Shown: positions 10,201 through 18,217 of the stretch, one piece after another
Numbering within the stretch: position 1 is the stretch's first letter
Layout: every line of letters begins with the position of its first letter
From: Chitinophaga pinensis DSM 2588
Lineage (GTDB): Bacteria > Bacteroidota > Bacteroidia > Chitinophagales > Chitinophagaceae
Direction: 5' to 3'
Assembly: GCF_000024005.1 (NCBI RefSeq)
Contig: NC_013132.1
Coordinates: forward strand, 6,008,001-6,072,000
DNA length: 64,000 nucleotides
The notes under the pieces: generated by a model
What the model was told of the DNA's origin: nothing
What the model saw: the letters and a program-made list of their open reading frames with translations, nothing else
Databases searched by the model: none
Program-made: the position numbers and the translations under genes

Positions 10201-10331
10201 GCCTGCACACCCACCAGCAGCAGGACTAAAAAGAAACATAGATGGAATAGTTGAACAAAAGAAAAGCCGGCAACAGGCCCACGCTTTTTATAGCGCATAA
10301 AAGGGCCATAGGAGGAAACTGTGGAATACAT
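7230..10331 (-). CDS. SusC/RagA-type TonB-dependent outer-membrane receptor
   Basis: 1033-residue transporter: basic N-terminus and signal peptide (cleavage near GVQASA), carboxypeptidase-regulatory-like domain (about 53-130), TonB box-like EKVVVVGYGTQ, plug with VDGVPL and ILKDASSQAIYGSRG (about 205-250), then the barrel, ending in a hydrophobic Leu-Thr-Leu. It lacks the N-terminal STN domain found in the SusC at 18218, so it should be a plain transporter rather than a FecR-linked sensor. The start could also be the internal ATG at 10298 (MRYKKRG...), which gives a shorter signal peptide. It pairs with the SusD at 5660 and is preceded by an ECF-type element about 143 bases upstream of the ATG. 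Confidence 0.96.
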   Translation of the reverse strand: MYSTVSSYGPFMRYKKRGPVAGFSFVQLFHLCFFLVLLLVGVQASATKPYADTLITGRVSGEGNEPLPGANVTLRSAPSKGVTTRPDGTYSIQASPQDVLVVTFVGYARQEILINGRQRVDIVLQAQATSLEKVVVVGYGTQKRGEVTGAISSVDAGDIKDLPAASLQQSLQGKSAGVQITQNSGSPGKNAQVRVRGLTSINNSDVLYVVDGVPLTANGINAIDPSNIASVQILKDASSQAIYGSRGANGVVLIETKKGSKNSSHIYFNAYGGVQQLRKKLKMLDTRDFITLNTEAYKNAGQASPWGDPSQYPLNTDWQDAMFRTGPIQSYDLAFAGGSEKLTYRLSGNYFNQDGIIIGSSFKRASLSLNSTFKANEKVEVGENISIAKSTQYLVGEGATSRVDLLSALSMDPTVPLLDSAGNYVPARYSDIQHPIASINNISQNHPYNNWSVVGATYLQIKPLKGLALRSNLSIDLNFSDDKAFAPSYYVSAAQNNPVPNLSQTKAVGYSWTWDNTATYEQKFGDDHEIKLLAGVSQQRFSYDFIRGSNQGQPSNDPYLQYLDAGTANPAVAGSMVRWSLLSYIGRVNYNFREKYFLTATLRRDGSSKFGANNKYGNFPSASVGWSLTKEGWFDNVKALHSLMLRASWGVVGNQSSAGYYDFSSTINNYYYAYGNPANAALTAEPNGLGNPDLKWEQVRQWDIGFDVRLWEGLSGTVDYYNKKTKDMLLRIPILYESGFSTGPLTNVASMFNAGFEFQLDYNHTFGNGVSLNAGVNLSTLKNKVLSLQNEGAQIFSSPNMTRAGQRVAEFYGYVFDGIFQNQQEIANHATQPNAAPGDIRFKDLNNDKVINDLDQTYLGSPIPKIQYGFSVGTGYKGFDLNLSFFGVAGNKIYQSYKYNTNGFFISNYNMEQEILGRWHGEGTSNTIPRLNANDPNYNARASSYYLSSGSYLRLRNVTLGYNFPDKLMERWKMSGLRVFVSGQNLLTFTKYDGYDPEIGITFGGNAGTLNLGQDQVNYPQPRIITAGLNLTL

Positions 10332-10473
10332 ACATGACCGTTTGAATTAACAAAAACGGGGAGAAGCGGTTAACGTGGACTTCATTTCATAACGCTGACA
10401 TGCATGTTCGTTGATTAACGACATGGCAGTACCGGTGCGTAAAAAGCAGCTTTCTGCTCTCCCTTGTTGTAAT

Positions 10474-10499
10474 GACACGTTACAACACCGGTACCGCCA
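10474..10499 (-). promoter_or_regulatory. Candidate ECF sigma promoter, copy 2
   Basis: Minus strand: TGGCGG, 12 bases, AACGTGTC, then ATTAC. The -10-like block lies inside a small inverted repeat (GTTGTAA, 7 bases, TTACAAC). It is between the GH92 stop (10515) and the SusC at 10331, giving that SusC/SusD pair its own start. The leader also has a small AGCAG/CTGCT stem (10445-10458) followed by a T-run on the minus strand, a weak terminator or attenuator shape. Confidence 0.65.
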
Positions 10500-10514
10500 T
10501 TCGTTAAGTTGGAT

Positions 10515-12827
10515 TTATTCTATACCCCAGTCTTTATTGGGTGTTGCTCCCATTTCCAGCAGCAGGGTACCTCCGCTGGCAATATCCGCATGATCGATAT
10601 GCGCATACTTGTAGGGTTTACCATTTAACCAGGCTTTCTGGATATAACGGTTTGTCGCACTGTTGTTACGCGCAACAATACTGAACTGCTTCCCTTTGGC
10701 ATAGGTAGGATCAAGCTTTAATGTGATGGCATCAAACACTGGACTGGTGATCTCATAACGGTTGCTTCCCGGACATACCGGATGCAGACCACTGGCTACC
10801 AGTACATACCAGGCAGACATTTGTCCGACGTCCTCATTACCAACTAACCCCTCTACAGAATTATGATAAGCGCGGGCGCAGATATCGCGTGTCCATTTTT
10901 GTGTCAGCCATGGCGTACCAAGATAATTGAACAGGAAAGGCACATGATGCACCGGCTCATTCGCATGATTATAGTAATCATTCCACATCATGTTTTCCGG
11001 CGCCTTATCAAAGAAAGCAGTCAGATCCGCAAGTACCTTTTCCTTGCCACCCATTAACGTAATCATCCCTGGCACATCCTGTGGTACAAACCATCCCTGC
11101 TGATATGGACTGCTTTCAATGGTACCATATCCCTGACGCATGCGACCCTCTTCCGGCCATGCCTGCCAGCTGCCGTCATCATTGCGCGGACGGAACCAGG
11201 CTTTTGAGCTGTCAAATACATTACGGTAATTAGCGCCGCGTGCTGTATATGTCTGCGCATCCTCTCTTTTATTAAGCAGACCGGCCAGCCGGCCTAAACA
11301 CCATTCAGTATATGCATATTCCAGTGTTAATGATACGCTTAGGCCGCCGGTAGAATACCCCTTACTGCCATTCCCGAATTTCTCTATGGTATTCTTTGCA
11401 AAACCATACGCTTTCTGTACATCGAAATTACGGATCCCTTTTGCATAAGCATCCGTAATCACAGATACAGCAGGATTACCAATCATACAACCACTGTACG
11501 CATTCAGTATCTCCCAACGCTCAAGATAATGGTTACCGCTTTCATCCGCGAGTGTCACCAATGAATTGATTTCATCATTTACAACAGCAGGGTTGATAAT
11601 GGTCTGCAGCGGCATCTGACTGCGGAACACATCCCATCCGCTGAAAATGGTACGTCTGCGGAAGTTTTTATCTGTATGCACCTTGCCGTCGCCACCCATA
11701 TATTTACCATCAACATCTGCACACTGACGCGGATCGATCATTGTATGATACAGGGCACTGTAGAATACTTTACGCTCTTCTTCAGTACCACCCTTGATAG
11801 CTATTTTGCCTAATGCCTGGTTCCACAATGCGGTTGTATGCTGCTGCACACCATCGAAATCCCAGCCTTTTATTTCTGCCTGCAGGTTCGCCTTTGCACC
11901 ATCGATACTTACGAAAGAGATACCCGCTTTCATCAATACTTTTTCATTCGCAGTAGTAGCAAATTCTGTATAAAAACCAAGGTGTTTGCCGGCCTTTTCT
12001 TTTACGCCAGGCAATACAGCGGCCTTCCCGATCTGCTGCTGATAACGGTCGCTTTCAATGTCCTCACGTTTGCGGGACCAGTCATCCGGAATATCAGCAC
12101 TCCATACGCCGGATTTACGCAGCGGCTTACTGAACTGTGCATAGAAGTATACCGTGTAATTCGCCTTTCCATCACCGTTTCCCCAGCCGCCACCATCAGG
12201 GGTACAACGCATATAACCCGCGATGGTATGATCATCGATTACTTTCACTTCCTGCCAGACAGACGTACCACCTACCCTGCGGGCCAGGTCTATCTGTATA
12301 CGTGATTGCTGATTAGCAGGAAAAGTAAAGCGCAGAATACCGCTATGCGGCGCAGCTGTCATCTCTGCTTTGATATTGTGTTCTGTCAACTTTACACCAT
12401 AATAACCCGCACTGGCTTTCTCTTCTTCTTTCGCATAGGTAGAGCGATAGCCTTCCTCCGGATGTTCGGGTTTACCGGCAACTGTCTGCAGGGGACCAGT
12501 CGTAGGCATCACCAGGAAATTCCCCAGATCGCCATACCAGCCGATACCGCTCATCTGTGTAAAAGCAAAACCCTCTATAGTTGTATGCTCATAACTATAC
12601 CCGGATCCGTTGTCGCCACCGGTGATCGTATTAGGACTCAGCTGTACCATCCCGAAAGGCGTTGCAGCACCCGGAAAGGTTTTACCCAGTCCGTGATAAA
12701 TACCGGCCGCTCCGGTGCTCGTACTTGCGCCTATGAATGGATTGACATAGTCAGCAGGCTGTTGCGCTAAACTGATGAAAGGCGCCATGAGTATGGCGCC
12801 TGTTAATAGCTTACTATTCTTCTTCAC
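10515..12827 (-). CDS. GH92 family alpha-mannosidase, secreted
   Basis: About 770-residue exo-alpha-mannosidase of family GH92, which removes non-reducing alpha-mannose with inversion in a Ca-dependent manner. Start: the frame opens with TTG at 12851, inside the upstream gene; a GTG at 12827 (MKKNSKLL...) gives an ideal signal peptide ending at SLAQQ and a 4-base gap to the previous stop, so I prefer it. Hallmarks: YVNPFIG near the N-terminus, GLGKTFPGAATPFGMVQLSP, SGYSYEH, the HANEPVHH block (Glu codon at 10956-10958), the GNEDVGQMSAWY block and a C-terminal jelly-roll-like end. The NEP glutamate matches what I recall as the family's catalytic acid, unlike the second GH92 at 23324. Last gene of the FecR-led operon. 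Confidence 0.93.
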   Translation of the reverse strand: MKKNSKLLTGAILMAPFISLAQQPADYVNPFIGASTSTGAAGIYHGLGKTFPGAATPFGMVQLSPNTITGGDNGSGYSYEHTTIEGFAFTQMSGIGWYGDLGNFLVMPTTGPLQTVAGKPEHPEEGYRSTYAKEEEKASAGYYGVKLTEHNIKAEMTAAPHSGILRFTFPANQQSRIQIDLARRVGGTSVWQEVKVIDDHTIAGYMRCTPDGGGWGNGDGKANYTVYFYAQFSKPLRKSGVWSADIPDDWSRKREDIESDRYQQQIGKAAVLPGVKEKAGKHLGFYTEFATTANEKVLMKAGISFVSIDGAKANLQAEIKGWDFDGVQQHTTALWNQALGKIAIKGGTEEERKVFYSALYHTMIDPRQCADVDGKYMGGDGKVHTDKNFRRRTIFSGWDVFRSQMPLQTIINPAVVNDEINSLVTLADESGNHYLERWEILNAYSGCMIGNPAVSVITDAYAKGIRNFDVQKAYGFAKNTIEKFGNGSKGYSTGGLSVSLTLEYAYTEWCLGRLAGLLNKREDAQTYTARGANYRNVFDSSKAWFRPRNDDGSWQAWPEEGRMRQGYGTIESSPYQQGWFVPQDVPGMITLMGGKEKVLADLTAFFDKAPENMMWNDYYNHANEPVHHVPFLFNYLGTPWLTQKWTRDICARAYHNSVEGLVGNEDVGQMSAWYVLVASGLHPVCPGSNRYEITSPVFDAITLKLDPTYAKGKQFSIVARNNSATNRYIQKAWLNGKPYKYAHIDHADIASGGTLLLEMGATPNKDWGIE
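12781..12800 (-). other. Perfect hairpin in the signal-peptide codons of the GH92 gene
   Basis: GGCGCCAT, 4 bases, ATGGCGCC: 8-base perfect arms lying 27-46 bases into the coding sequence from the GTG start at 12827. In the mRNA it would fold close to the start codon. It may tune translation of the last operon gene, or be a chance result of the Gly-Ala and Met-Ala-Pro codons. Confidence 0.4.
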
Positions 12828-12831
12828 TATA

Positions 12832-14202
12832 TTAAATTTTAACGATCTCAATTTTATGGCTGACAGGTTTATTCAAACGATATACCAGATTGATGATCAG
12901 GTCAATCTCTTCCTGCCAGTGTGTACGCAGTTCCTTGTACATCGCCGTTTCATAATTCTCTTCGTGGTAACGCAACATGCCGTCTTTCTGTGCCTGCTGG
13001 CGAACGCTATCCAATGCTGCGGCATCATCCTGCATACGCATGTTCTTTTTATCAAAGAAATTGCCCTGTACCCAGTAATAACGGCGCAGGCGTGATTCCG
13101 TTTCCATCCGGCGCATATTCAACTGCATGATAGAAAGCGCCTGTTTATACTGAGGCGTCTCCTGCTGGGTCGCCAGGTTAATGCCTTTTTCAAATGCAGC
13201 AGCAGACCATTTACCGATCGGATGACCATCTATCAGGAGACGATAGTCTCCGGCTGGTAGTCCGGCGACAGCCAACATTTCCCGGTTAAAGTCTTCGGTG
13301 AAAGGAATCCAGTTCAGAGCGTCGGATTGCTTCTGGTCATTTCCCCATATACGGGATACGGTATCCATCGGGAATGGCAAAGCAGCCGCCAGGTAATCAA
13401 AACTGATTTTTCCTGCACTGGCATTCAGACCGCTTACTTTACAGTTCTGTGCCTGCTTTAATTTACCTCCGTCGATACGTACATCAGCTACCGGCTGACC
13501 ACTCAGTCCCTGACTTTTCAGAAACAGGGAAGCCATCACCAGATGCCCTGCATTACCTGGATGGATCCTGTCCGGACCGATCATCGTAAATGTAGCGTCT
13601 TTTTCCTGAAGACGGGCATTTAAAGCCGTCATCGGACGGAAAAGATCTACAAATGGCCATTTATTTTTTTGCGCGGCAGCTTCCTGGAAAGCCACTACTT
13701 CCTGCATCGCTTTAGACTTGCCTTTAAAATAGTTGCCTTTGATCTTCGCCGTTTCATCATAAGGAGGAGAAGACATCAGGATCTTTTGCAGATCAGGCAG
13801 TTGCAGCAGGCGTTGTTCTATCTGCTCATAACTGCGACGGGAAGCTTCAATACGTTCACGTGCCGTCTTATCTGCATCATCGCTGTTAAACTCAAAATAA
13901 CCGGTATCATTCATCCCGAATGTCAACACCAGCGTATTAGGCTTTTTAGCAAGAATATCATAGTCCAGCCTTCTGTACATATCAGCTGCTTTATCACCAC
14001 CAATACCGCCATTCATAATGACCAGTTTTCTGTCGGGAAAATGCGTCATGTAATAGAGATAAACATAAGACACATAAGCGCCGGCTTCTGTGATACTGTT
14101 GCCTACAAAGATCACGCGGTCATGCTGCTGGAAGGGTTTCACCTGGGCGGCAGCAGATAGTGATGCCAGACAAAGTGAAACGGAATAGAGTACTTTCTTC
14201 AT
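12832..14202 (-). CDS. SGNH/GDSL-type secreted hydrolase (probable carbohydrate esterase)
   Basis: 456-residue secreted protein. Signal peptide MKKVLYSVSLCLASLSAAAQ; SGNH blocks are visible in order: GNSIT (catalytic Ser, about residue 35), GIGGD (Gly block), GMND (Asn block) and DRIHP (Asp-x-x-His, about residue 215). The C-terminal 200 residues are helical and charged and are not part of the SGNH core. The family removes acyl groups, often acetyl esters, from glycans. It lies between a GH38-like and a GH92 gene with 10- and 4-base gaps, so deacylation of the mannose-containing substrate before exo-hydrolysis is a fair inference. Substrate unproven. Confidence 0.88.
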   Translation of the reverse strand: MKKVLYSVSLCLASLSAAAQVKPFQQHDRVIFVGNSITEAGAYVSYVYLYYMTHFPDRKLVIMNGGIGGDKAADMYRRLDYDILAKKPNTLVLTFGMNDTGYFEFNSDDADKTARERIEASRRSYEQIEQRLLQLPDLQKILMSSPPYDETAKIKGNYFKGKSKAMQEVVAFQEAAAQKNKWPFVDLFRPMTALNARLQEKDATFTMIGPDRIHPGNAGHLVMASLFLKSQGLSGQPVADVRIDGGKLKQAQNCKVSGLNASAGKISFDYLAAALPFPMDTVSRIWGNDQKQSDALNWIPFTEDFNREMLAVAGLPAGDYRLLIDGHPIGKWSAAAFEKGINLATQQETPQYKQALSIMQLNMRRMETESRLRRYYWVQGNFFDKKNMRMQDDAAALDSVRQQAQKDGMLRYHEENYETAMYKELRTHWQEEIDLIINLVYRLNKPVSHKIEIVKI

Positions 14203-14212
14203 ATGGAGCGGA

Positions 14213-16705
14213 TTAATGTTGAATATTTATATTTTTTAAACGAATGGTGCGGATACCGAAACGAGGTATCGCTAAACGGATGACTGTATTACCAGTCTGT
14301 TGTACTGCCGGAAGCGTTTCCAGTGCCTGACCATCCAGTCGTTCCAGGATGACCGCAGAAGCCGTACCGGAAACTGACAAGGTATGTTCCCTGTTATCAC
14401 CGGCAGCATTATACACACGGATCAACAGATCATCTCCATCCATCATCATCGCAGGTACCTGCCAGCGCTGATCGGCCACCGAGAGCAGGGAAAATGCAGC
14501 TTCGCCGGTAGCAGGCAATAATTCCAGTGGTTCACACCAGCGGGCAGCTTCTTCACTCACGCCACCTTTATCCCATGCCCCGCTATGGGGAAGAATCGCA
14601 TAGTGTACGTCTGTGGGTCCTGTCACATTATAATTGCGGCCCCATAATGCAGTACCGGTAAATTGCACCGTAAAGCCCAGCGGATAGTTTTCTCCATGTA
14701 CATAACTCGTCGTATGATCCGCAAAGAGTGCCAGTCCGGTCTTTCCATCTGTCACATCAGCCCAGTGTAACAATACATTATTCTTGATGCTATCCCAGCT
14801 ACTGAAAAAAGTATTTGTCAACCGGCTCGCTGTTACATCATACGGCGCATCTTTACTTAACTGCTGCTGTGCCAGATTGAGCGGAAGCAGGATCTGTAAT
14901 TTGAAACTGTCGTTATAAAATGCTTTGTGATAATCTTCCACCCGATAATGCTTTGCCGGAGGCGCACCAATACCTGGTTCACCCTGCCAGTCAATTTTCA
15001 GCTGCATATCTATGCGGCTTGTGGAATTCGCTAAGGTGATCAGTTGCGTAAACGGATGTCCGCCAATAGCACCTTTGATCTCTACTACCGTCTGTGCAGG
15101 ATTGTTTTCTTTCAGCCTTACAACAGCCGCCGTATCAGTGCTGGAACGCCAGGCCGATTGCTGATAGAAATAGCCCCTCAGTTCATTAAAACTGCGCGGA
15201 TGTTTACGGTCTACCATTTCCCGGTTGTTCAGTTGTTTCGCAATCAGACTGGTAATAATCCCTCCTCTGGCCGGATCTATGAGCATCCGGTATTGATCTG
15301 TCTCTATCTGGTAACGACCATCTGCTAATTGTCTGTTGCGTGTTGGAGCAGCAGCAGTCTTTGCACCTTCACTGATATGATAAACATTGAATCCCATCGG
15401 CGCCACACTGGCTTTAAATATCAGTGAACCATCCCGCTGTATATAGGCTTTTACCGCCTTGCCCTTGTTATCAGTCACCTTTGCCGAAGCGCCTTTATAA
15501 GCTGGTACCACGACCCACTCTTCTCTTGCAATGGCAGTTGTGTTGAGCACACGTACAGCACGGCTTGTCTCCGTTCCCCGCAACAGAATACTATCACTCA
15601 CACGGAGCGTATTATCCGTCCAGTGCTGCACCTTGTCTATCCAGGTATCGCCTTTACGGCCATTATAAGGCACGATCCAGCAGTCATGATGCTGCGAGAG
15701 TAACAAAGTCTTCCAGGCACTATCCAGGGCCGCCTTGGGCCAGGGACCATGCTGTACCAGCGAACTGATAGCTGCGTACTTTTCTGCGGCCGCCAGTTTA
15801 TTCTCTGCCTGTCTGACCTGCTGTGCGATACGTTGCAAAGCCTGTGCGCCCCATACAAGACTCACCTGCACGTCTTCCTGACTGAATGCCCATACGGCAG
15901 CATGTTGCGTATCTGCTACATGACCGATATAATGACGCCAGGTTTCATATATCGCCTGTTGTTTTAACCAGGGACCATTACGCCAGCCGGCGTCCTGTAA
16001 ACACATCCCTATTGGCTGCCGGATACCGGCAGCAAGCGCTGATTGTATATACTCGCTGCTGTTATTCCAGGCGGTCGTCTGCCAGGTGGAATTGGGCAAC
16101 AATGCTTCTGCCCCGTATCTCGGCACGGTGGGTACTATGCTGCCGTCAGGTCCCTGCCATTGTACCACTTCACCACCAAAGGCACGGGTATATCCACCCC
16201 AGCAGGTATTCGGGTTTTTAAGAGACGCATATTTAAAGCCAAGGGATAACAGCACCTGCGGCAATGCACTGGTAAAACAGGGCTCTTCACTGGAATAAGT
16301 ACTAAAAACGGCGCCCGGAAAATGCTGTCTGATATGCTGCATCCCGTAACTGAACTGCCGGATCATACTCTCGCCAGAACCGGTGTACAGATAGCTTTGT
16401 CCATAACCCGGATTGACATATTCGATCCTACCTGCATCTGACTGATCGGCAAATAACTGTTGCAGCCTGGCATATGCAGCCGGCTCTTCCACCCTTGCCA
16501 CATCCCAGGTTTCAGGTTCAATTTCCAGGTTGATCTTCCATGCAGGATGCGCCTCTAATTGCGCTACAATGTATTGGGTATATCCTGCCGGATAGTGTCC
16601 GTACTTGCCGCCATGATAACCATCGATAAAATAGTGTTGCTGGGCAATGGACTGCCCCACCCCAACGGTGCATAACACCGCGAGGAAAAGAATAGTATGT
16701 TTCAT
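14213..16705 (-). CDS. GH38-like glycosidase, divergent alpha-mannosidase family protein, secreted
   Basis: 830-residue secreted protein (signal peptide ending SIAQQ). The N-terminal half has a GH38/57-type deacetylase-like fold signature: YFIDGYHGGKYGH at about 25-37, EIEPETWD at 61-68, GRIEYVNPGYGQ at 92-103. The central and C-terminal parts match the beta-domain of GH38 enzymes. The region aligning with the classical GH38 nucleophile segment (QIDPFGHS) reads TYSSEEPCFT here (about 136-145), so the usual Asp is not obvious and a Glu may replace it. That makes this a divergent clade. It lies between SusD and the SGNH hydrolase in a tightly packed operon with a GH92, which supports a role in alpha-mannoside degradation. 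Family call is good; specificity is uncertain. Confidence 0.75.
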   Translation of the reverse strand: MKHTILFLAVLCTVGVGQSIAQQHYFIDGYHGGKYGHYPAGYTQYIVAQLEAHPAWKINLEIEPETWDVARVEEPAAYARLQQLFADQSDAGRIEYVNPGYGQSYLYTGSGESMIRQFSYGMQHIRQHFPGAVFSTYSSEEPCFTSALPQVLLSLGFKYASLKNPNTCWGGYTRAFGGEVVQWQGPDGSIVPTVPRYGAEALLPNSTWQTTAWNNSSEYIQSALAAGIRQPIGMCLQDAGWRNGPWLKQQAIYETWRHYIGHVADTQHAAVWAFSQEDVQVSLVWGAQALQRIAQQVRQAENKLAAAEKYAAISSLVQHGPWPKAALDSAWKTLLLSQHHDCWIVPYNGRKGDTWIDKVQHWTDNTLRVSDSILLRGTETSRAVRVLNTTAIAREEWVVVPAYKGASAKVTDNKGKAVKAYIQRDGSLIFKASVAPMGFNVYHISEGAKTAAAPTRNRQLADGRYQIETDQYRMLIDPARGGIITSLIAKQLNNREMVDRKHPRSFNELRGYFYQQSAWRSSTDTAAVVRLKENNPAQTVVEIKGAIGGHPFTQLITLANSTSRIDMQLKIDWQGEPGIGAPPAKHYRVEDYHKAFYNDSFKLQILLPLNLAQQQLSKDAPYDVTASRLTNTFFSSWDSIKNNVLLHWADVTDGKTGLALFADHTTSYVHGENYPLGFTVQFTGTALWGRNYNVTGPTDVHYAILPHSGAWDKGGVSEEAARWCEPLELLPATGEAAFSLLSVADQRWQVPAMMMDGDDLLIRVYNAAGDNREHTLSVSGTASAVILERLDGQALETLPAVQQTGNTVIRLAIPRFGIRTIRLKNINIQH

Positions 16706-16713
16706 CTTGTCGT

Positions 16714-18201
16714 TTAAAGTGCTAAATCCGGGTTTTTCTGAACTTCCGCTAATGGCAGCGGAAACGTAAGGTCTTTCAGTTCAAAGGCCCGTAGGTGATT
16801 CGGTGCTTTGTATCCTAACAGGTTGGTCATCGTACCGTTGGCCACATCAAACGCTTTACGTGTGCGCAACATATCATACCATGTCTGAAATTCAAAACAA
16901 AGTTCCCAGTATCTCTCTTTCAGAATATCGTCTGTTGTTAATATTGTTGGTTGCCCTGCTGCCGGAAACGCACGCTGACGTACCGCATAATAAGCCGCAA
17001 TCGCTGCCGCATCTGTGGTACTTCCGCCATCCAGCTGACTCTTTGCTTCTGCACATAACAACAGCACATCTGCATAACGTATCAGCGGAAAGTTAGCGCC
17101 CGAACGGCCTGTTTTTTCTGCATCCGCATCCCAGAACTTAAAAATATAAGGATCTGAAAACGTGATAATCTCTGTAGGATTATCATATCGCGGATAGCGG
17201 GTATAATAAAACGCCTGTTCCTGTTTACGGCCATCATTCGCCGCGTAAGAGTTATAGAAAGCCAATGTCGGCGCCATCGCTCCTCCATAAGCCGGCTGTA
17301 TGGAAATCGGCTCAGTAGGATATGGCAGATACGCACCATGAATATTACTCTCCGCCATCGTCGGATGACGTTGTAACATAAAGATGTTTTCTCCCGTATT
17401 CATCTTCGCCGGATCACGGAGATCTTCATAAGTCTCAAACAGATTAAACTGTCTGCTGTTAATCACCTCCAGCGCCTTCTCATATGCCTTTCCGTAATAC
17501 GTGATCCCTCGTTGCATCGGGTAACCAGCCATTGTCAGGTATACTTTCGCCAGTAATGACTTCACCGTTCCCAGACTAACATGCCCGCTCCGATCTATCC
17601 AGGGCAGACCGCTACCCTCAGCTTTCAGCAGGTCTTTTACAATCTGATCATACACCGCTTCCTTTGGTGAACGGCGGATCTTCACATCATTCGGATCTTT
17701 CGTAGTAGTCAGTTTCAAAGGTATATCTCCGAAGAGCTGTACTCCCTGGAAGTAATACCAGGCACGCATAAAATACGCCTGTCCCAGATACCGTTGTTTG
17801 GTCGTCTCATCTATCAACGTACTGACACTCACATTTTCTATCACACTATTACAATTCTCAACCGGATAATAAGTCGCATTCCACCATGCCTGCAACCTGG
17901 AATTAGCTGCATCCAGTCTGTCTAACCGCAGGAACTGATCATCTTCAAAACCCGAAGGTCTTGGGCGTCGGCTGTAGCCGGTGACATACTCCAGAGAATA
18001 CACCGGACTAACAGCTACGCCAATATTCTCAGCATAGGGAAGCGACAGGCCCTCATAGGTTCCATTGACAGCCGCTTTGATCTGTTCTGCCGTTTTATAG
18101 TAGTCGTCCAGCCCCAGCGAACCAGATGGCTGTTCATCCAGAAAATTGACGCAGGACGTTAAGACCGTCAGCAACGGCAGCAGGAAGCGCATTCGTTTCA
18201 T
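16714..18201 (-). CDS. SusD/RagB-type glycan-binding outer-membrane lipoprotein
   Basis: 495-residue SusD homologue: short signal with lipobox (LTSC, Cys17), FLDEQPSGSLGLDDYYKT start, the YFMRAWYYFQGVQLFGDIPL hallmark (about 143-162), and the C-terminal RYADVLLLCAEA and RYWELCFEFQTWYDMLR blocks. It follows the STN-containing SusC (16-base gap) and precedes the GH38-like gene (8-base gap), so it is co-transcribed with the FecR-SusC sensor system and forms the main glycan uptake pair of the locus. Confidence 0.95.
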   Translation of the reverse strand: MKRMRFLLPLLTVLTSCVNFLDEQPSGSLGLDDYYKTAEQIKAAVNGTYEGLSLPYAENIGVAVSPVYSLEYVTGYSRRPRPSGFEDDQFLRLDRLDAANSRLQAWWNATYYPVENCNSVIENVSVSTLIDETTKQRYLGQAYFMRAWYYFQGVQLFGDIPLKLTTTKDPNDVKIRRSPKEAVYDQIVKDLLKAEGSGLPWIDRSGHVSLGTVKSLLAKVYLTMAGYPMQRGITYYGKAYEKALEVINSRQFNLFETYEDLRDPAKMNTGENIFMLQRHPTMAESNIHGAYLPYPTEPISIQPAYGGAMAPTLAFYNSYAANDGRKQEQAFYYTRYPRYDNPTEIITFSDPYIFKFWDADAEKTGRSGANFPLIRYADVLLLCAEAKSQLDGGSTTDAAAIAAYYAVRQRAFPAAGQPTILTTDDILKERYWELCFEFQTWYDMLRTRKAFDVANGTMTNLLGYKAPNHLRAFELKDLTFPLPLAEVQKNPDLAL

Positions 18202-18217
18202 ATCTCAATTCCTTTAT

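Noticed and set aside
10445-10458. AGCAG/CTGCT hairpin with T-run as terminator of the GH92 operon
   Set aside because: Stem of only 5 bases and positioned after the next unit's promoter element; kept only as a remark.
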